This document shows positions 1-8,940 of a DNA stretch of 64,000 nucleotides, piece by piece. The stretch's first letter is position 1. Each line of letters opens with the position of its first letter. The stretch is from Betaproteobacteria bacterium (GTDB lineage: Bacteria > Pseudomonadota > Gammaproteobacteria > Burkholderiales > SG8-39): positions 1 through 64,000 of the forward strand of contig JACRAS010000177.1 of the NCBI GenBank assembly GCA_016234705.1, read 5' to 3'. The translations under genes were made by a program, and so were the position numbers. Under the pieces are notes generated by a model. That model saw nothing but the letters and a program-made list of their open reading frames with translations, was not told the origin of the DNA and ran no database searches.

Positions 1-100
1 GATTCAGCACGCTGATGCTGCAGCAGCGCCGACGAATGACAATTCAGGTGAAGACTACAGATAGGACGGTCTGATTACCACACCACCGCGAAGCGGTTTA

Positions 101-107
101 GTTCAAC
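101..107 (-). other. Candidate integron attI recombination core
   Basis: Read on the minus strand this is GTTGAAC, which fits the GTTRRRY core of integron recombination sites. It lies about 130 nt from the intI start, on the far side of the integrase promoter, where attI sits in integrons with a divergently read cassette array. Any cassettes would run leftward off the window. A 7-mer match is weak by itself, so the call rests on position. No complete attC site was recognised in bases 1-100. Confidence 0.3.
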
Positions 108-170
108 GTGCAATCATTTGCCTAAAAACCAAATATCACGGAGGTTCAGTCTACGCCGTGCGGAAAAAAC

Positions 171-211
171 TTGCAAAAACAAGATAGTCGTACTACTGTA
201 TAAAAACACAG
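171..211 (+). promoter_or_regulatory. intI promoter with overlapping LexA box
   Basis: TTGCAA at 171-176 and TACTGT at 194-199 form a sigma70-like promoter with a 17-nt spacer. The sequence CTGTATAAAAACACAG at 196-211 is an exact CTGT-N8-ACAG LexA box overlapping the -10 element. SOS control through a LexA site at the integrase promoter is established for several integrons. A Shine-Dalgarno (CCGGAGG) follows just before the GTG start at 241. The preceding bases 1-170 contain no gene that I can see apart from the candidate attI core. Confidence 0.7.
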
Positions 212-240
212 GTCGTGATAATTTGTTTTCCGGAGGTTAA

Positions 241-543
241 GTGTTTGAAATATCAGCACCCGAAACCTTGCGTGGGGAAAAGCCTCGCCTGCTGCGGCAG
301 GTGCACGAGGCGATACGCCGTCTGCATTACAGCCGCCGTACCGAGGAGGCGTACGTTCACTGGATCAAGCGCTTCGTTGTCTGGAGCGGAAGGCGCCACC
401 CGGCGGCGCTGGGCGAGCGTGAGGTGAGCGCCTTTCTCTGCCATCTTGCCTCCGAGCTCGATGTCGCCGCCGCCACGCGGAATCAGGCGCTCGCCGCCTT
501 GCTCTTTCTTTGCAAGCAGGTGCCCGGCCGGGATATGCCGCGG
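241..543 (+). pseudogene. intI: Truncated integron integrase IntI, N-terminal fragment
   Basis: The first ~100 residues from a GTG start match the N-terminal SAM-like, core-binding domain of IntI-type tyrosine recombinases. Characteristic stretches include QVHEAIRRLHYSRRTEEAY, FVVWSGRRHP and NQALAALLFLCKQV. Similarity stops near residue 100. The frame then runs into antisense of the trkH 3' end, so the catalytic domain with its R-H-R-Y residues is absent. About 330 aa would be expected. The promoter, LexA box and ribosome-binding site remain intact upstream. This is a non-functional scar of a chromosomal integron, truncated by deletion or rearrangement next to trkH. Confidence 0.8.
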
Positions 544-566
544 CCCCGCATTCATGGCCGCTTCGC

Positions 567-2024
567 TTACTTACGCCAGAATCCGGGCGTGAACACCACC
601 AGCAGGGTGAACAATTCCAGCCGTCCGAGCAACATCGCGATGGTACAGATCCAGATCTGGAATCCGTTCAGAGACGCATAAGTCGTCGCCGGCCCAACTT
701 GATTCAAACCCGGACCGGTGTTGTTGATGCACGCGATTACCGCTGAAAACGCGGTAATGATGTCCAGGCCTGATGCGGCGAGCAACATGGTCATTGCAAC
801 GAACGAGCCGACGTAGACCAGGATGAAGGCGAGCACGGCGAAAATGATGTTGTTCTCGACCGGCGCACCGCCCAGCTTCACCGGCACTACCGCGCGCGGA
901 TGGATGATACGCGTCATTTCGCGTACCGCCTGGCGCGCCATCAATTCGGCGCGGATCATTTTGATGCCGCCTCCGGCCGAGCCGGAGCAGGTGCAAAAGC
1001 CGCACAGAAACAGCATCCACACCGGCGCGAACATTGGCCACAGGTTGTAATCGGTGTTGGAAAAACCGGTGGTGGTGGCGATGGAAACGACGTTGAACGC
1101 GGAAAAACGCAGTGCCGTCCAAAAGCTAGCGTAGGTCTGGTTGGCGAGCAGGAAATAGGCGATGCCGAACACGCTGCCGATGACCGCCAGCAGATACAGT
1201 CCCGCTTCGGGATCGCGGGCGTACGGGGCGAAACTCCAGCGCCGCCAGGCGAGGAAATGCGTGCCGAAGTTGATGCCCGCCAGCAGCATGAAATAAATGG
1301 CCACCGCCTCGACCGCGGGCGAGTTCCAGTGGCCGAAACTCGCGTCGTGCGAGGAGAAGGCGCCCAGACCTATGGTGGAGAAAGCGTGCATCATGGCATC
1401 CAGCCAGTTCATCCCGGCTAGCCGGAAGCTTAGGAGGCAGGCAACGGTGATCATGACATACACCAGCCACAAACCTTTGGCGGTCTCGGCTATGCGCGGC
1501 GTCAGTTTAGTGTCCTTCATCGGACCGGGCGTCTCCGTCCTGTACATCTGGCTGCCGCCCACGCCCAGGATCGGCAGGATGGCCACTGCCAGCACGATCA
1601 CGCCCATGCCTCCGATCCAGACGAGAAAGCTGCGCCAGATGTTGATCGAGGGCGGCAGCTGGTCCAGACCGGATAGCACCGTCGCCCCGGTGGTGGTGAG
1701 CCCGGAAACGGTCTCGAAATAAGCGTCGGTGAAAGACAGTTCCGGCAGGTAGAACAGCAGCGGCAGGGTGGCGAAGGCCGGCAGCACGGTCCACACCAGC
1801 GCCACCAGGAGGAAGCCGTCGCGCGGCTGCAACTCGCGCCGCTTCTTGCGCGTCATCGCCCATAGCAGCGCCCCGGCTGCCGCAGTCAAGAGAATGGCTT
1901 CGTCGTAAGCAGCTTGCGCGCTATCGCCTATGAAAAAAGAGCAAAGCAGGGGAAAAAGCAGGCACAGAGCGAACATCATGATGACCACGCTCAGCACGTT
2001 GAGGACGGCAAAAAGTCGGACCAT
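567..2024 (-). CDS. trkH: Trk potassium uptake protein TrkH
   Basis: This is the 485-aa inner-membrane subunit of the Trk K+ uptake system, the usual length. It is strongly hydrophobic throughout. Pore-loop segments typical of the TrkH/KtrB superfamily are visible: SGLTTTGATVLSG near residue 107, STIGLGAFSSHD near 216, STTTGFSNTDY near 315, and NNTGPGLNQVGP near 435. The gene starts 19 nt after the trkA stop, so trkA-trkH form an operon on the minus strand. TrkA gates this channel from the cytoplasm. Its 3' end lies about 25 nt from the broken integrase, apparently without loss of TrkH residues. Confidence 0.93.
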   Translation of the reverse strand: MVRLFAVLNVLSVVIMMFALCLLFPLLCSFFIGDSAQAAYDEAILLTAAAGALLWAMTRKKRRELQPRDGFLLVALVWTVLPAFATLPLLFYLPELSFTDAYFETVSGLTTTGATVLSGLDQLPPSINIWRSFLVWIGGMGVIVLAVAILPILGVGGSQMYRTETPGPMKDTKLTPRIAETAKGLWLVYVMITVACLLSFRLAGMNWLDAMMHAFSTIGLGAFSSHDASFGHWNSPAVEAVAIYFMLLAGINFGTHFLAWRRWSFAPYARDPEAGLYLLAVIGSVFGIAYFLLANQTYASFWTALRFSAFNVVSIATTTGFSNTDYNLWPMFAPVWMLFLCGFCTCSGSAGGGIKMIRAELMARQAVREMTRIIHPRAVVPVKLGGAPVENNIIFAVLAFILVYVGSFVAMTMLLAASGLDIITAFSAVIACINNTGPGLNQVGPATTYASLNGFQIWICTIAMLLGRLELFTLLVVFTPGFWRK

Positions 2025-2043
2025 GAGTCGCGCCTGCCTTGGC

Positions 2044-3417
2044 TTAGAGAAAGCCTGCGCTGACCTGGAACAATTTTTCCACCTTGGGCACCATTTTCTT
2101 GTTGGTGACGAAGACGATGGCGTGATCCCCGGCCTGGATTACCAGGTCATGGTGGGCCATCAGCACCTCGGTGCCGCGCACCAGGGCGGCGATGGTCGTG
2201 CCCTTGGGCAACTCGATCTCCTCGATGCGCCGCCCGACCATGCGGCAGGATGCCGCATCGCCGTGCACCACCGCCTCCAGGGCCTCGGCCGCGCCGCGGC
2301 GCAGCGAGTGCACCTCGGTGATGTCGCCGCGGCGCACGTGCGCCAGCAGCGAGCCTATGGTTGCCTGTGCCGGGGAGAGGGCGACGTCGATTTGCCCCGA
2401 CTGCAGCAGGTCTACGTACGAGCGCCGGTTGATCAGCGCCACCACGCGGCGCGCACCCATGCGCTTGGCGAGCAGGCAGCTCATGATATTGTTCTCGTCG
2501 TCATTGGTGACGGCGACGAACAAGTCCATCTCCTCGACGTTCTCGGCTTCGAGCAGCGACTCGTCGGTAACGTCGCCCTGCAGCACCAGCGCCGTATCGA
2601 GCCGCGTGGACAGATCCTCGCAGCGGCGCTTGTTGTGCTCGACGATCTTGACCGTATACTCGCGCTCGAGCGCGCGCGCCAACCTCAGTCCGATGTTGCC
2701 GCCGCCGGCAATCATGACCCGGCGCACCGGCTTGTCCTGCCGGCGCAACTCCTGCATCACCTTGCGGATATTCTGGCTGGCGGCGAGGCAGAACACCTCG
2801 TCGCCCGCCTCGACCACGGTGCTGCCCTCGGGCACGATCGGCCGGTCGCCGCGGAAAATGGCGGCGAGGCGCACGTCGACGTTGGGTATGTGCTTGCGGA
2901 TGTCCTGCAGTTGGTGACCCACCAGCGGTCCGCCGTCGAAGGCGCGCACGGCCACCAGGCTTACGCGACCGTCGGCGAACTCCAGCACCTGCAGCGCCTC
3001 GGGAAACTGGACCAGCTTGACCAGGTATTCGGTGATCAGCTGCTCCGGACAGATGGCATAGTCCACGGCAAAACAGTCGGGCGCGAACAGTTGCTCGTTG
3101 GCCAGGTACTCGGGGGCGCGCACGCGCGCGATGCGGGTGGGAACGTTGTACTGGTGCGCCGCGATCTTGCACGCCACCAGGTTGGTTTCGTCGCTTTGCG
3201 TTACCGCGATCAGCATGTCGGCGTCTTCGATGCCGGCGCTTCTCAGAACCGAGGGATGCGCCGCACTGCCGGTAACGGTGCGTAAGTCCAGCCGGTCCTG
3301 CAACAGGCGCAGGCGCGCGCCGTCGATGTCCACCACGGTGATGTCGTTGGCTTCGGAAACCAGGCTTTCGGCCACGTTGGTGCCGACCTGGCCCGCGCCG
3401 AGGATGATGATTTTCAA
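2044..3417 (-). CDS. trkA: Trk potassium system NAD-binding regulator TrkA
   Basis: This 457-aa peripheral regulatory subunit of Trk has two RCK modules in tandem. The first Rossmann NAD-binding motif is at the N-terminus (ILGAGQVGTNVAE). The second is near residue 233 (MIAGGGNIGLRLAR). Each is followed by a TrkA-C ligand-binding domain, as in canonical full-length TrkA. It binds NAD(H) or nucleotides and controls the TrkH pore. It is co-directional with trkH downstream and lies about 114 nt from ntrX upstream. I saw no truncation or frame problem. Confidence 0.94.
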   Translation of the reverse strand: MKIIILGAGQVGTNVAESLVSEANDITVVDIDGARLRLLQDRLDLRTVTGSAAHPSVLRSAGIEDADMLIAVTQSDETNLVACKIAAHQYNVPTRIARVRAPEYLANEQLFAPDCFAVDYAICPEQLITEYLVKLVQFPEALQVLEFADGRVSLVAVRAFDGGPLVGHQLQDIRKHIPNVDVRLAAIFRGDRPIVPEGSTVVEAGDEVFCLAASQNIRKVMQELRRQDKPVRRVMIAGGGNIGLRLARALEREYTVKIVEHNKRRCEDLSTRLDTALVLQGDVTDESLLEAENVEEMDLFVAVTNDDENNIMSCLLAKRMGARRVVALINRRSYVDLLQSGQIDVALSPAQATIGSLLAHVRRGDITEVHSLRRGAAEALEAVVHGDAASCRMVGRRIEEIELPKGTTIAALVRGTEVLMAHHDLVIQAGDHAIVFVTNKKMVPKVEKLFQVSAGFL

Positions 3418-3531
3418 CTTTTCTCCCCTGAGTCCAGTTTGCGGCGAACTCGACTTCGCTAGGCGGAGCCGGACGACACATATCGGATGGAGCGCATTTT
3501 ATGCCTTTTTGCTGCAACGCAAAACCAGAGG

Positions 3532-4779
3532 CTATTCTTCCCTCTTGCCGGTGGTGATTCCCAAGGCCTTGAGCTTGCGGTACAGGTGGGTGCGCTCCAG
3601 GCCGCTTTTTTCGGCCACGCGCGCGATCGAGCCGCCTTCCCGCGCCAGCAGTTGTTCGAAATAGGCGCGCTCGAACGCCTCACGCGCCTCGCGCAGCGGC
3701 AGCTCGAGCGGCAGAGGAACCCGCGTTGCCGCAGCGGGATGGAACTGTGCCGACACGCGCTCCACGTCGGCTGCGCCGATTTCCTCCTCCAGCGCGGTGA
3801 TCGCCAGGTTCTTGACCGCGCCCTGCAGGTCTTCCAGATTGCGCGGCCAACGGAACTGGCGCAGGGCGTTCAAGGCCGCAGTGGAAAAATGCCGCGGCGG
3901 GCAGTGCCGCGCCTCCACCAGCTGCGCCAACAGGATGGCCGCGATGTCGGGGATGTCCTCGGCGTGCTCGCGCAGCGCCGGAAGCACCAGCGACAGCTCG
4001 GACAGGCGCGCGAGCAGCGCCGCGTCGAAACCAAGCTCGCCGGCGAGGCGCGCCGGTTCCTCAGCCGTGAAGGAAACAACGCGAGTTTTGGTTTTTTCCT
4101 GTTTGCCCAGGATGAAAGCCAGATTCTTTTGCTGCGCCCGGGTGAGCGCCGCCAGTTCCTCGACGAAAATGAGACCATTGGCGGCCCGCGCGAGCAAATC
4201 CTGCGGCGCGTCGGCCAGTGCCGCGCCGGCCGCTATCCAGGGCGTATTGGGCTGGTGCAGGTAGCGCGCGAATAGTTCCGGCATGACGCCCCGCTCGCCG
4301 CGCAACAGCACCGGCATGGACAGGGCGGCGATCTGCGTCAGGCGCTTGCGCAGGTCGGCGAGCACTGCCGAGCGGCCCAGGCTGAGCAAGGTGAGCCCTG
4401 CCTGCGGCTGGCTGCCGCCATTCCTTAGCGCGCGTTTTACCGTGGCGAGCAGCTTTTGCAGGGCAATCGGCTTTTCCAGAAAATCGATGGCGCCGATGCG
4501 GGTGGCCTCCACCGCGGTTTCGATGGTGCCGTGCCCGGACATCATTACCACCGGCATGGTGAGCTGGCCGTTCGCCGCCCATTCCTTGAGCAGAGTGATG
4601 CCGTCGGTATCGGGCATCCAGATGTCAAGCAGCACCAGGTCGGGGCGCTCCGCGCCGCGTAGCGCGCGCGCGCGCGCGGCGTTTTCCGCCAACTGCACCG
4701 TGTGACCCTCGTCGGCGAGGATCTCCGACAGCAGCTCGCGGATGCCGATTTCGTCGTCGACCACCAGTATCTGAGACAT
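3532..4779 (-). CDS. ntrX: NtrX-like response regulator with degenerate AAA+ domain
   Basis: This 415-aa NtrC-family response regulator pairs with the kinase encoded just upstream. Residues 1-120 are a receiver domain (ILVVDDE, phosphoacceptor Asp in LVLLDIWMPD, then MSGHGTIETA). Residues ~145-340 correspond to the sigma-54 AAA+ domain but are degenerate. The Walker A region reads LLRGERGVMPE, without the GKE of the GESGTGKE motif, and no GAFTGA loop is present. A Fis-type helix-turn-helix ends the protein (SIARVAEKSGLERTHLYRKL). The start at 4779 gives MSQILVVDDE and overlaps the kinase stop as TGATG. It probably binds DNA but is unlikely to activate sigma-54 polymerase by ATP hydrolysis. 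Confidence 0.85.
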   Translation of the reverse strand: MSQILVVDDEIGIRELLSEILADEGHTVQLAENAARARALRGAERPDLVLLDIWMPDTDGITLLKEWAANGQLTMPVVMMSGHGTIETAVEATRIGAIDFLEKPIALQKLLATVKRALRNGGSQPQAGLTLLSLGRSAVLADLRKRLTQIAALSMPVLLRGERGVMPELFARYLHQPNTPWIAAGAALADAPQDLLARAANGLIFVEELAALTRAQQKNLAFILGKQEKTKTRVVSFTAEEPARLAGELGFDAALLARLSELSLVLPALREHAEDIPDIAAILLAQLVEARHCPPRHFSTAALNALRQFRWPRNLEDLQGAVKNLAITALEEEIGAADVERVSAQFHPAAATRVPLPLELPLREAREAFERAYFEQLLAREGGSIARVAEKSGLERTHLYRKLKALGITTGKREE

Positions 4780-6890
4780 CAGGCTGCCTTCGCCGATTCG
4801 CGTTGCAGCGGCAGCAGGATGCTGACGCTGGCGCCGCGCCCGGGCAGGTTTTCCACCCGCACCGCGCCGTTGTGTTCGTCGATGATCTTTTTCACGATTG
4901 CCAGGCCGAGCCCCGTGCCCCTGGGCTTGGTGGTTACGTAGGGCTCGAACACGCGCAGCATGATGGCCTCGGGAAAGCCGCAGCCATTGTCGCTGATTCT
5001 TAGGCAAGCCTGATTGCCCGCGCGCTCGGTTTCGACATCGATGCGCTGGCCGGCGCTGCCGGCGAGTGCGTCCTGGGCGTTTTGCAGCAGGTTGTGTATC
5101 ACCTGGCGCAGTTGCGTCGGATCGCCCATGACCCGCGGCAGCCCGGCCTGCAATGCGGGCCGCAGCAGGGCGCCGGCATGCTCGTACAGGGCCAGCACTT
5201 CGCCTACCAGGGCGTTCAGGTCGAGTGGCTCCAGGTTTAGCGCCGGGGTGCGCGCATATTCGCCGAAATCGTCCACCATCCCTTTCATCGCCGCTACCTG
5301 ATTGATGATGGTCTCGGTGGCGCGGTTGAGCGTGGCCGCGTCCTCGGGCGCGAGCTTGTTTGCCAGTTTCGCCTGCAGGCGCTCGGCCGAGAGCTGAATC
5401 GGCGTGAGCGGGTTCTTGATCTCGTGCGCGAGGCGCCGCGCCACCTCGCCCCAGGCGGTAGCCCGCTGCGCCTGGATGAGCGTGGTGACGTCGTCGAACA
5501 CGACCACATAGCCGCCGCCGCTCGCGCGCGGCAGAACCGAGCCGCGCACCAGCAGCATGCGCTCGGCGAGTTCCAGTTGTTGCTGCCAGGTGTCGGCGCC
5601 GTTCTGCTTGAATCCTTCGACGATGGCGCGCGCCAGCGGCTGCAGCCGCGGCCAGTCTGCAAGGGCCCGGTCCTTCAAGCCATCGAATGTTTCCTGCAAT
5701 ATGGCGCCGGCGCCGTGATTCACGGTGCCCAGGCGCAGTTGCTCGTCGAATACCAGCACGCCTGCGGACAGATTGGCGAGGATGTTCTCCAGGTAAGCCT
5801 TGGCCGTTTCGAGTTCGGCGCGGTGCGATTCGGCCACATTGCGCGCATCGTCCAATTGCTCTGTCATGCTGTTGAAAGACTGGGTGAGAATGCCCAGTTC
5901 ATCGCTGCTGGTGATTTGCGCGCGGCGGCTGTAGTCGCCGCGCGCCACCGCCTGTGTGCCTGCGGCCAGCGCCGCCAGGGGCTCGGACAGGCGCGCCGAG
6001 AGCAGGAAGGCGAGCGCGGTCGCGGAGAACAGCGTCAACAGCAGTGTCAGCGTCAGCGTCAGGATGTAGATCTCCTTCAGGCCCTGGCGCGACAGCGACA
6101 GTTCCTTGTAGTCGCGGTATACCTCCTGCACCGCCTCCGCGTCCCGCGCCAGTGTCGGCGGCACCGGCTGCAGCAATTGCAGCAGACGCTCGTCCTCGGC
6201 GATGCTGAGCGCGGCCACCGGAACCAGCACGCGCAGGCTCAACCTCTTGTCTGGCGCGCCTTCGAGCGCGGAGTAAGCGCGGCTTTGTCGCGCCTGGCGC
6301 AAGATGGTGCTGTTGGGCAGGTCGGGCAGGAGTTTGCCCACGCCCCTGCTCGCGCTGGCGATGACCCTGCCGCCGGAGGACAGCAGCAGCGCGTCCTCGA
6401 CCCCCGCCTGTTCGCGTAATCGGTTGAGCAGCACCACCTGCTGCGCCGGCGTCTTGTCGGAAAGTTCAAGCGCCATGCGGCGCGCCTTGTCGTGGAGTTC
6501 GGTGAGCAGCAGATCAAGCGCGGTGCGGCCGAGGTTGAGCCCGCCCTCGAGCGCGTTATCCACGCGCACGTCGAACCAGGATTCGATGCTTTTCGCCATG
6601 AACTGCAGCGATACCACGTACACCAGGCCTCCGGGCACGATGACCATGGGCAGAAACATGAGCAGAAAGCGCAGCGTCAGGCGCGAGCCGAACACGCGCG
6701 CGCGCAGCTTGGCGGTGAGAACCCACAACTGATAGCCGATCAACGCCAGCAGCGCCGCGGCCAGCGCCGCGTTCAGGCCGAGCAGCAGCGCGTAGTGGCG
6801 GGAGAACAAGGCGGTGTTGCCGCTCGCCGCCGCCAGCAGGAACAGCAGAATCGCGCCCAGCGCCACGCTGAATATGAGTACGTATTTCAT
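4779..6890 (-). CDS. ntrY: NtrY-like membrane sensor histidine kinase
   Basis: This 703-aa kinase has N-terminal membrane segments (~residues 5-25 and 40-60, another near 90). A periplasmic region and a further membrane segment near 290 precede a HAMP linker (LSARLSEPLAAL). A PAS-like domain follows (~375-470). The HisKA dimerisation box is RLAHEIKNPLTPIQ, with the phosphorylated His. The HATPase domain has NLLQNAQDAL, DNGCGFPE and GTGLGLAIVKK. This matches the NtrY architecture. The start at 6890 gives MKYVLIFSVAL and overlaps the upstream DUF4390 gene by four bases. Phosphotransfer to the adjacent NtrX-like regulator is inferred from the operon. The signal sensed cannot be read from sequence. 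Confidence 0.88.
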   Translation of the reverse strand: MKYVLIFSVALGAILLFLLAAASGNTALFSRHYALLLGLNAALAAALLALIGYQLWVLTAKLRARVFGSRLTLRFLLMFLPMVIVPGGLVYVVSLQFMAKSIESWFDVRVDNALEGGLNLGRTALDLLLTELHDKARRMALELSDKTPAQQVVLLNRLREQAGVEDALLLSSGGRVIASASRGVGKLLPDLPNSTILRQARQSRAYSALEGAPDKRLSLRVLVPVAALSIAEDERLLQLLQPVPPTLARDAEAVQEVYRDYKELSLSRQGLKEIYILTLTLTLLLTLFSATALAFLLSARLSEPLAALAAGTQAVARGDYSRRAQITSSDELGILTQSFNSMTEQLDDARNVAESHRAELETAKAYLENILANLSAGVLVFDEQLRLGTVNHGAGAILQETFDGLKDRALADWPRLQPLARAIVEGFKQNGADTWQQQLELAERMLLVRGSVLPRASGGGYVVVFDDVTTLIQAQRATAWGEVARRLAHEIKNPLTPIQLSAERLQAKLANKLAPEDAATLNRATETIINQVAAMKGMVDDFGEYARTPALNLEPLDLNALVGEVLALYEHAGALLRPALQAGLPRVMGDPTQLRQVIHNLLQNAQDALAGSAGQRIDVETERAGNQACLRISDNGCGFPEAIMLRVFEPYVTTKPRGTGLGLAIVKKIIDEHNGAVRVENLPGRGASVSILLPLQRESAKAA

Positions 6891-7465
6891 TGAGGCGCCT
6901 TCTCCGTCACCGGCGCCTTGACCCTGAACGGCCAACGCCGCCATTCGGAAGCGAGATTCCATTCCCGGCTGGTGAGCGCATTCACCTGGAACGGCTTGGG
7001 CAGCTGAGTCACGTCCAGGCGCATGCGCAGCCCCGCCTGGTAATCGGCGCCGGCGCTCACCTCCGCGCGCTCCAGCACCTGCCACGAGCGCACCCGCGAC
7101 AGCACCCGCAGCGCCTCGGGCAGGGTGGAAAAGCTTTGATACAAGGCGCCGCTGGAAATACGGTATTGGCGTGTGAGCGCGTGGTAGGACAGGCGCAGCA
7201 TCAACAGCCGGCTGGCGCTGTCGTCGAACCAGTACCAGCGTTTGCGCGTCAACTCGAATTCGACCTGGAAGTACAGCGCCACGCCCTTGTTGATGGCGTC
7301 CTCGAGCCGCGGGTTGAGTTCGATTTGGAAATCTGCGTCCAGGGCGTAGCCCTCGTCGTTGCCCTCGATCGCGATATGGCTGATTTCAATGTTGCTCGCG
7401 CGCGCCGGCGCGGTCCAGCCGAGTACGAGCGCGAGCAGCAGTGAAGCGAGCAGCCGCAGGCTCAT
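6887..7465 (-). CDS. DUF4390 domain-containing secreted protein
   Basis: This 192-aa protein begins with a signal peptide (LLASLLLALVLGWTAPARAS). The rest resembles the DUF4390 family, which usually sits between rsmB and ntrY in betaproteobacteria. The mature part is rich in alternating aromatic and charged residues, suggesting a beta-rich periplasmic domain. The stop overlaps the ntrY start (ATGA), so the two are translationally coupled. The role is unknown. Its invariable place upstream of the kinase makes a function tied to NtrY signal sensing plausible, but that is inference. Confidence 0.8.
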   Translation of the reverse strand: MSLRLLASLLLALVLGWTAPARASNIEISHIAIEGNDEGYALDADFQIELNPRLEDAINKGVALYFQVEFELTRKRWYWFDDSASRLLMLRLSYHALTRQYRISSGALYQSFSTLPEALRVLSRVRSWQVLERAEVSAGADYQAGLRMRLDVTQLPKPFQVNALTSREWNLASEWRRWPFRVKAPVTEKAPQ

Positions 7466-7485
7466 GTTCTAATTTTCATTACGAT

Positions 7486-7560
7486 ATGAGGGGATACCTC
7501 CCCTCATGCTCCCCTAAATCGGAGGCCGTTGCGCAAATCCTGCAACGGCCTCTTATTGTC
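7486..7560 (+). ncRNA. Candidate small RNA, repeat family copy 1
   Basis: Three parts are visible. A perfect 8-bp hairpin lies at 7486-7507 (ATGAGGGG, loop ATACCT, CCCCTCAT). A linker containing CTCCCCTAAA follows. A second perfect 11-bp stem lies at 7522-7552 (GAGGCCGTTGC with GCAACGGCCTC), followed on the plus strand by TTATTGTCTTT. A TACGAT hexamer at 7480-7485 could be a -10 box. Similar elements lie at 20656 and 27954, with a looser one at 34821. The second stem abuts the rsmB stop, so it may also serve as its terminator. The plus strand is preferred because the T-rich tail follows the stem there, but strand is not proven. Confidence 0.5.
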
Positions 7561-8827
7561 TTTCCAGCAGCGCATAGAAAAAGCCGTCGTGCCGCGCGTC
7601 GGGCAAGAGCTGTCCTCCCTCGAGTCCCGCCAGCGGCAGGCGGCGGGCGCGATCGTTGCGCGCCAGGAAGGACTCGACCGTTTGAGCGTTTTCCTGCGGG
7701 AACACCGAGCACGTCGCATACAGCAATTTACCACCCGCCGCCAACTGTTGCCACAGCGCATCCAGCATCCGGCCCTGGGTCGCCGCCAGTCGGGCGATGT
7801 CGCTTTCGCGGCGCAGCCATTTGATGTCTGGGTGGCGCTTGACCACGCCGGAGGCGGTGCAGGGCGCATCAAGCAGTATGCGCTCGAAAGACGCGCCGTC
7901 CGACCACTCCGCAGGGGACGAGCAGTCGCCACAAACGACGCGTGCGGAAAAGCCAAGCCGCGCGAGGTTGTCGCTGATGCGGGGCGCGCGCGCAGGGTCG
8001 CTGTCCAATGCCGTGAGCGCGCAATCGGCAAGTTCCAGAATATGCCCGGCCTTGCCGCCAGGAGCAGCGCAGGCATCGAGCACCCGCATGCCAAGTCGAA
8101 GGTCAAGCAACTGAGCGGCGAGCTGGGCGCCGGCGTCCTGTACCGATACCTCGCCCGCGCCGAAACCGGGAAGCGACTCTATCGGCAGCGGACGCTCGAG
8201 CAAGATCGCCTGGGGCCCGATGAGTTCGCCGGCAAGGCCGCGCTCGCCCAATTTCGCCAAATACTGCTCCGCCGTGAGGCGGCGCCGGTTGACGCGCAAG
8301 GTCATCGGCGGGTGCAGATTGCCGGCATTCAGAACCGACTCCCAGTGTTGCGGCCAGGCCGCGCGCACGCGGTCTATCCACCACTGCGGATAGGAGTAGT
8401 GGGCGACGTCGGAGTCGCAGCGTGCAAGGAGCGCGTCGGCTTCGCGCAGATAATTGCGCAGCACGGCGTTGGCAAGGCCTTTGGCAGCGGGCTCGAGGCG
8501 CGACACCGCGCGCACCGCCTGATCCACCGTGGTATGGCTGGTATGCGGCCGCGCGCGCAACTGATACAGCGCCGCGAGCAGCAAGGCATGCAAGGCCGGC
8601 TTGGCGGGCTTGCGCAGCAACTCGGCCAGGATCGCATCGAGCAGCCCCAGGTTGCGCAGCGTGCCGTAGGCCAGATCCTGCACCGCAGCGCCCAGGCTCG
8701 ACCCTGCTTCCAGGCGCGCAAGCGCGTCCGACAGGCTGCGGCCGGCGCGCACCTGCGCGATGGCATCGCCTGCGGCGCTTAGCGCTAGCTCGAGATTGGC
8801 TGATCTGGACAAGGGATGAGACGGCAT
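7553..8827 (-). CDS. rsmB: 16S rRNA (cytosine-967-C5) methyltransferase RsmB
   Basis: This 424-aa protein uses SAM to methylate C967 of 16S rRNA at C5. Residues ~1-140 form the NusB-like RNA-binding domain. The methyltransferase domain follows with the SAM motif DACAAPGGKAGH (~250), DSDPARAPRI, and DAPCTASGVVKRHPDIKW with the conserved PC. The second catalytic cysteine is in the ATCSVFPQEN motif near 375. The length matches the family. It belongs to the conserved def-fmt-htpX-rsmB-DUF4390-ntrYX block. Its stop directly abuts the second stem of the repeat element downstream. Confidence 0.94.
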   Translation of the reverse strand: MPSHPLSRSANLELALSAAGDAIAQVRAGRSLSDALARLEAGSSLGAAVQDLAYGTLRNLGLLDAILAELLRKPAKPALHALLLAALYQLRARPHTSHTTVDQAVRAVSRLEPAAKGLANAVLRNYLREADALLARCDSDVAHYSYPQWWIDRVRAAWPQHWESVLNAGNLHPPMTLRVNRRRLTAEQYLAKLGERGLAGELIGPQAILLERPLPIESLPGFGAGEVSVQDAGAQLAAQLLDLRLGMRVLDACAAPGGKAGHILELADCALTALDSDPARAPRISDNLARLGFSARVVCGDCSSPAEWSDGASFERILLDAPCTASGVVKRHPDIKWLRRESDIARLAATQGRMLDALWQQLAAGGKLLYATCSVFPQENAQTVESFLARNDRARRLPLAGLEGGQLLPDARHDGFFYALLERQ

Positions 8828-8940
8828 CGCGGTCGGGAAGACTGCAACGCCGCGGCAGTTATGGACGAACCCCGCATCCTACACCGGGTGTGGGGCAGAG
8901 AGAACCGGTTCGATGGATCAGGTCGTCGCGTGCAGGCGGG

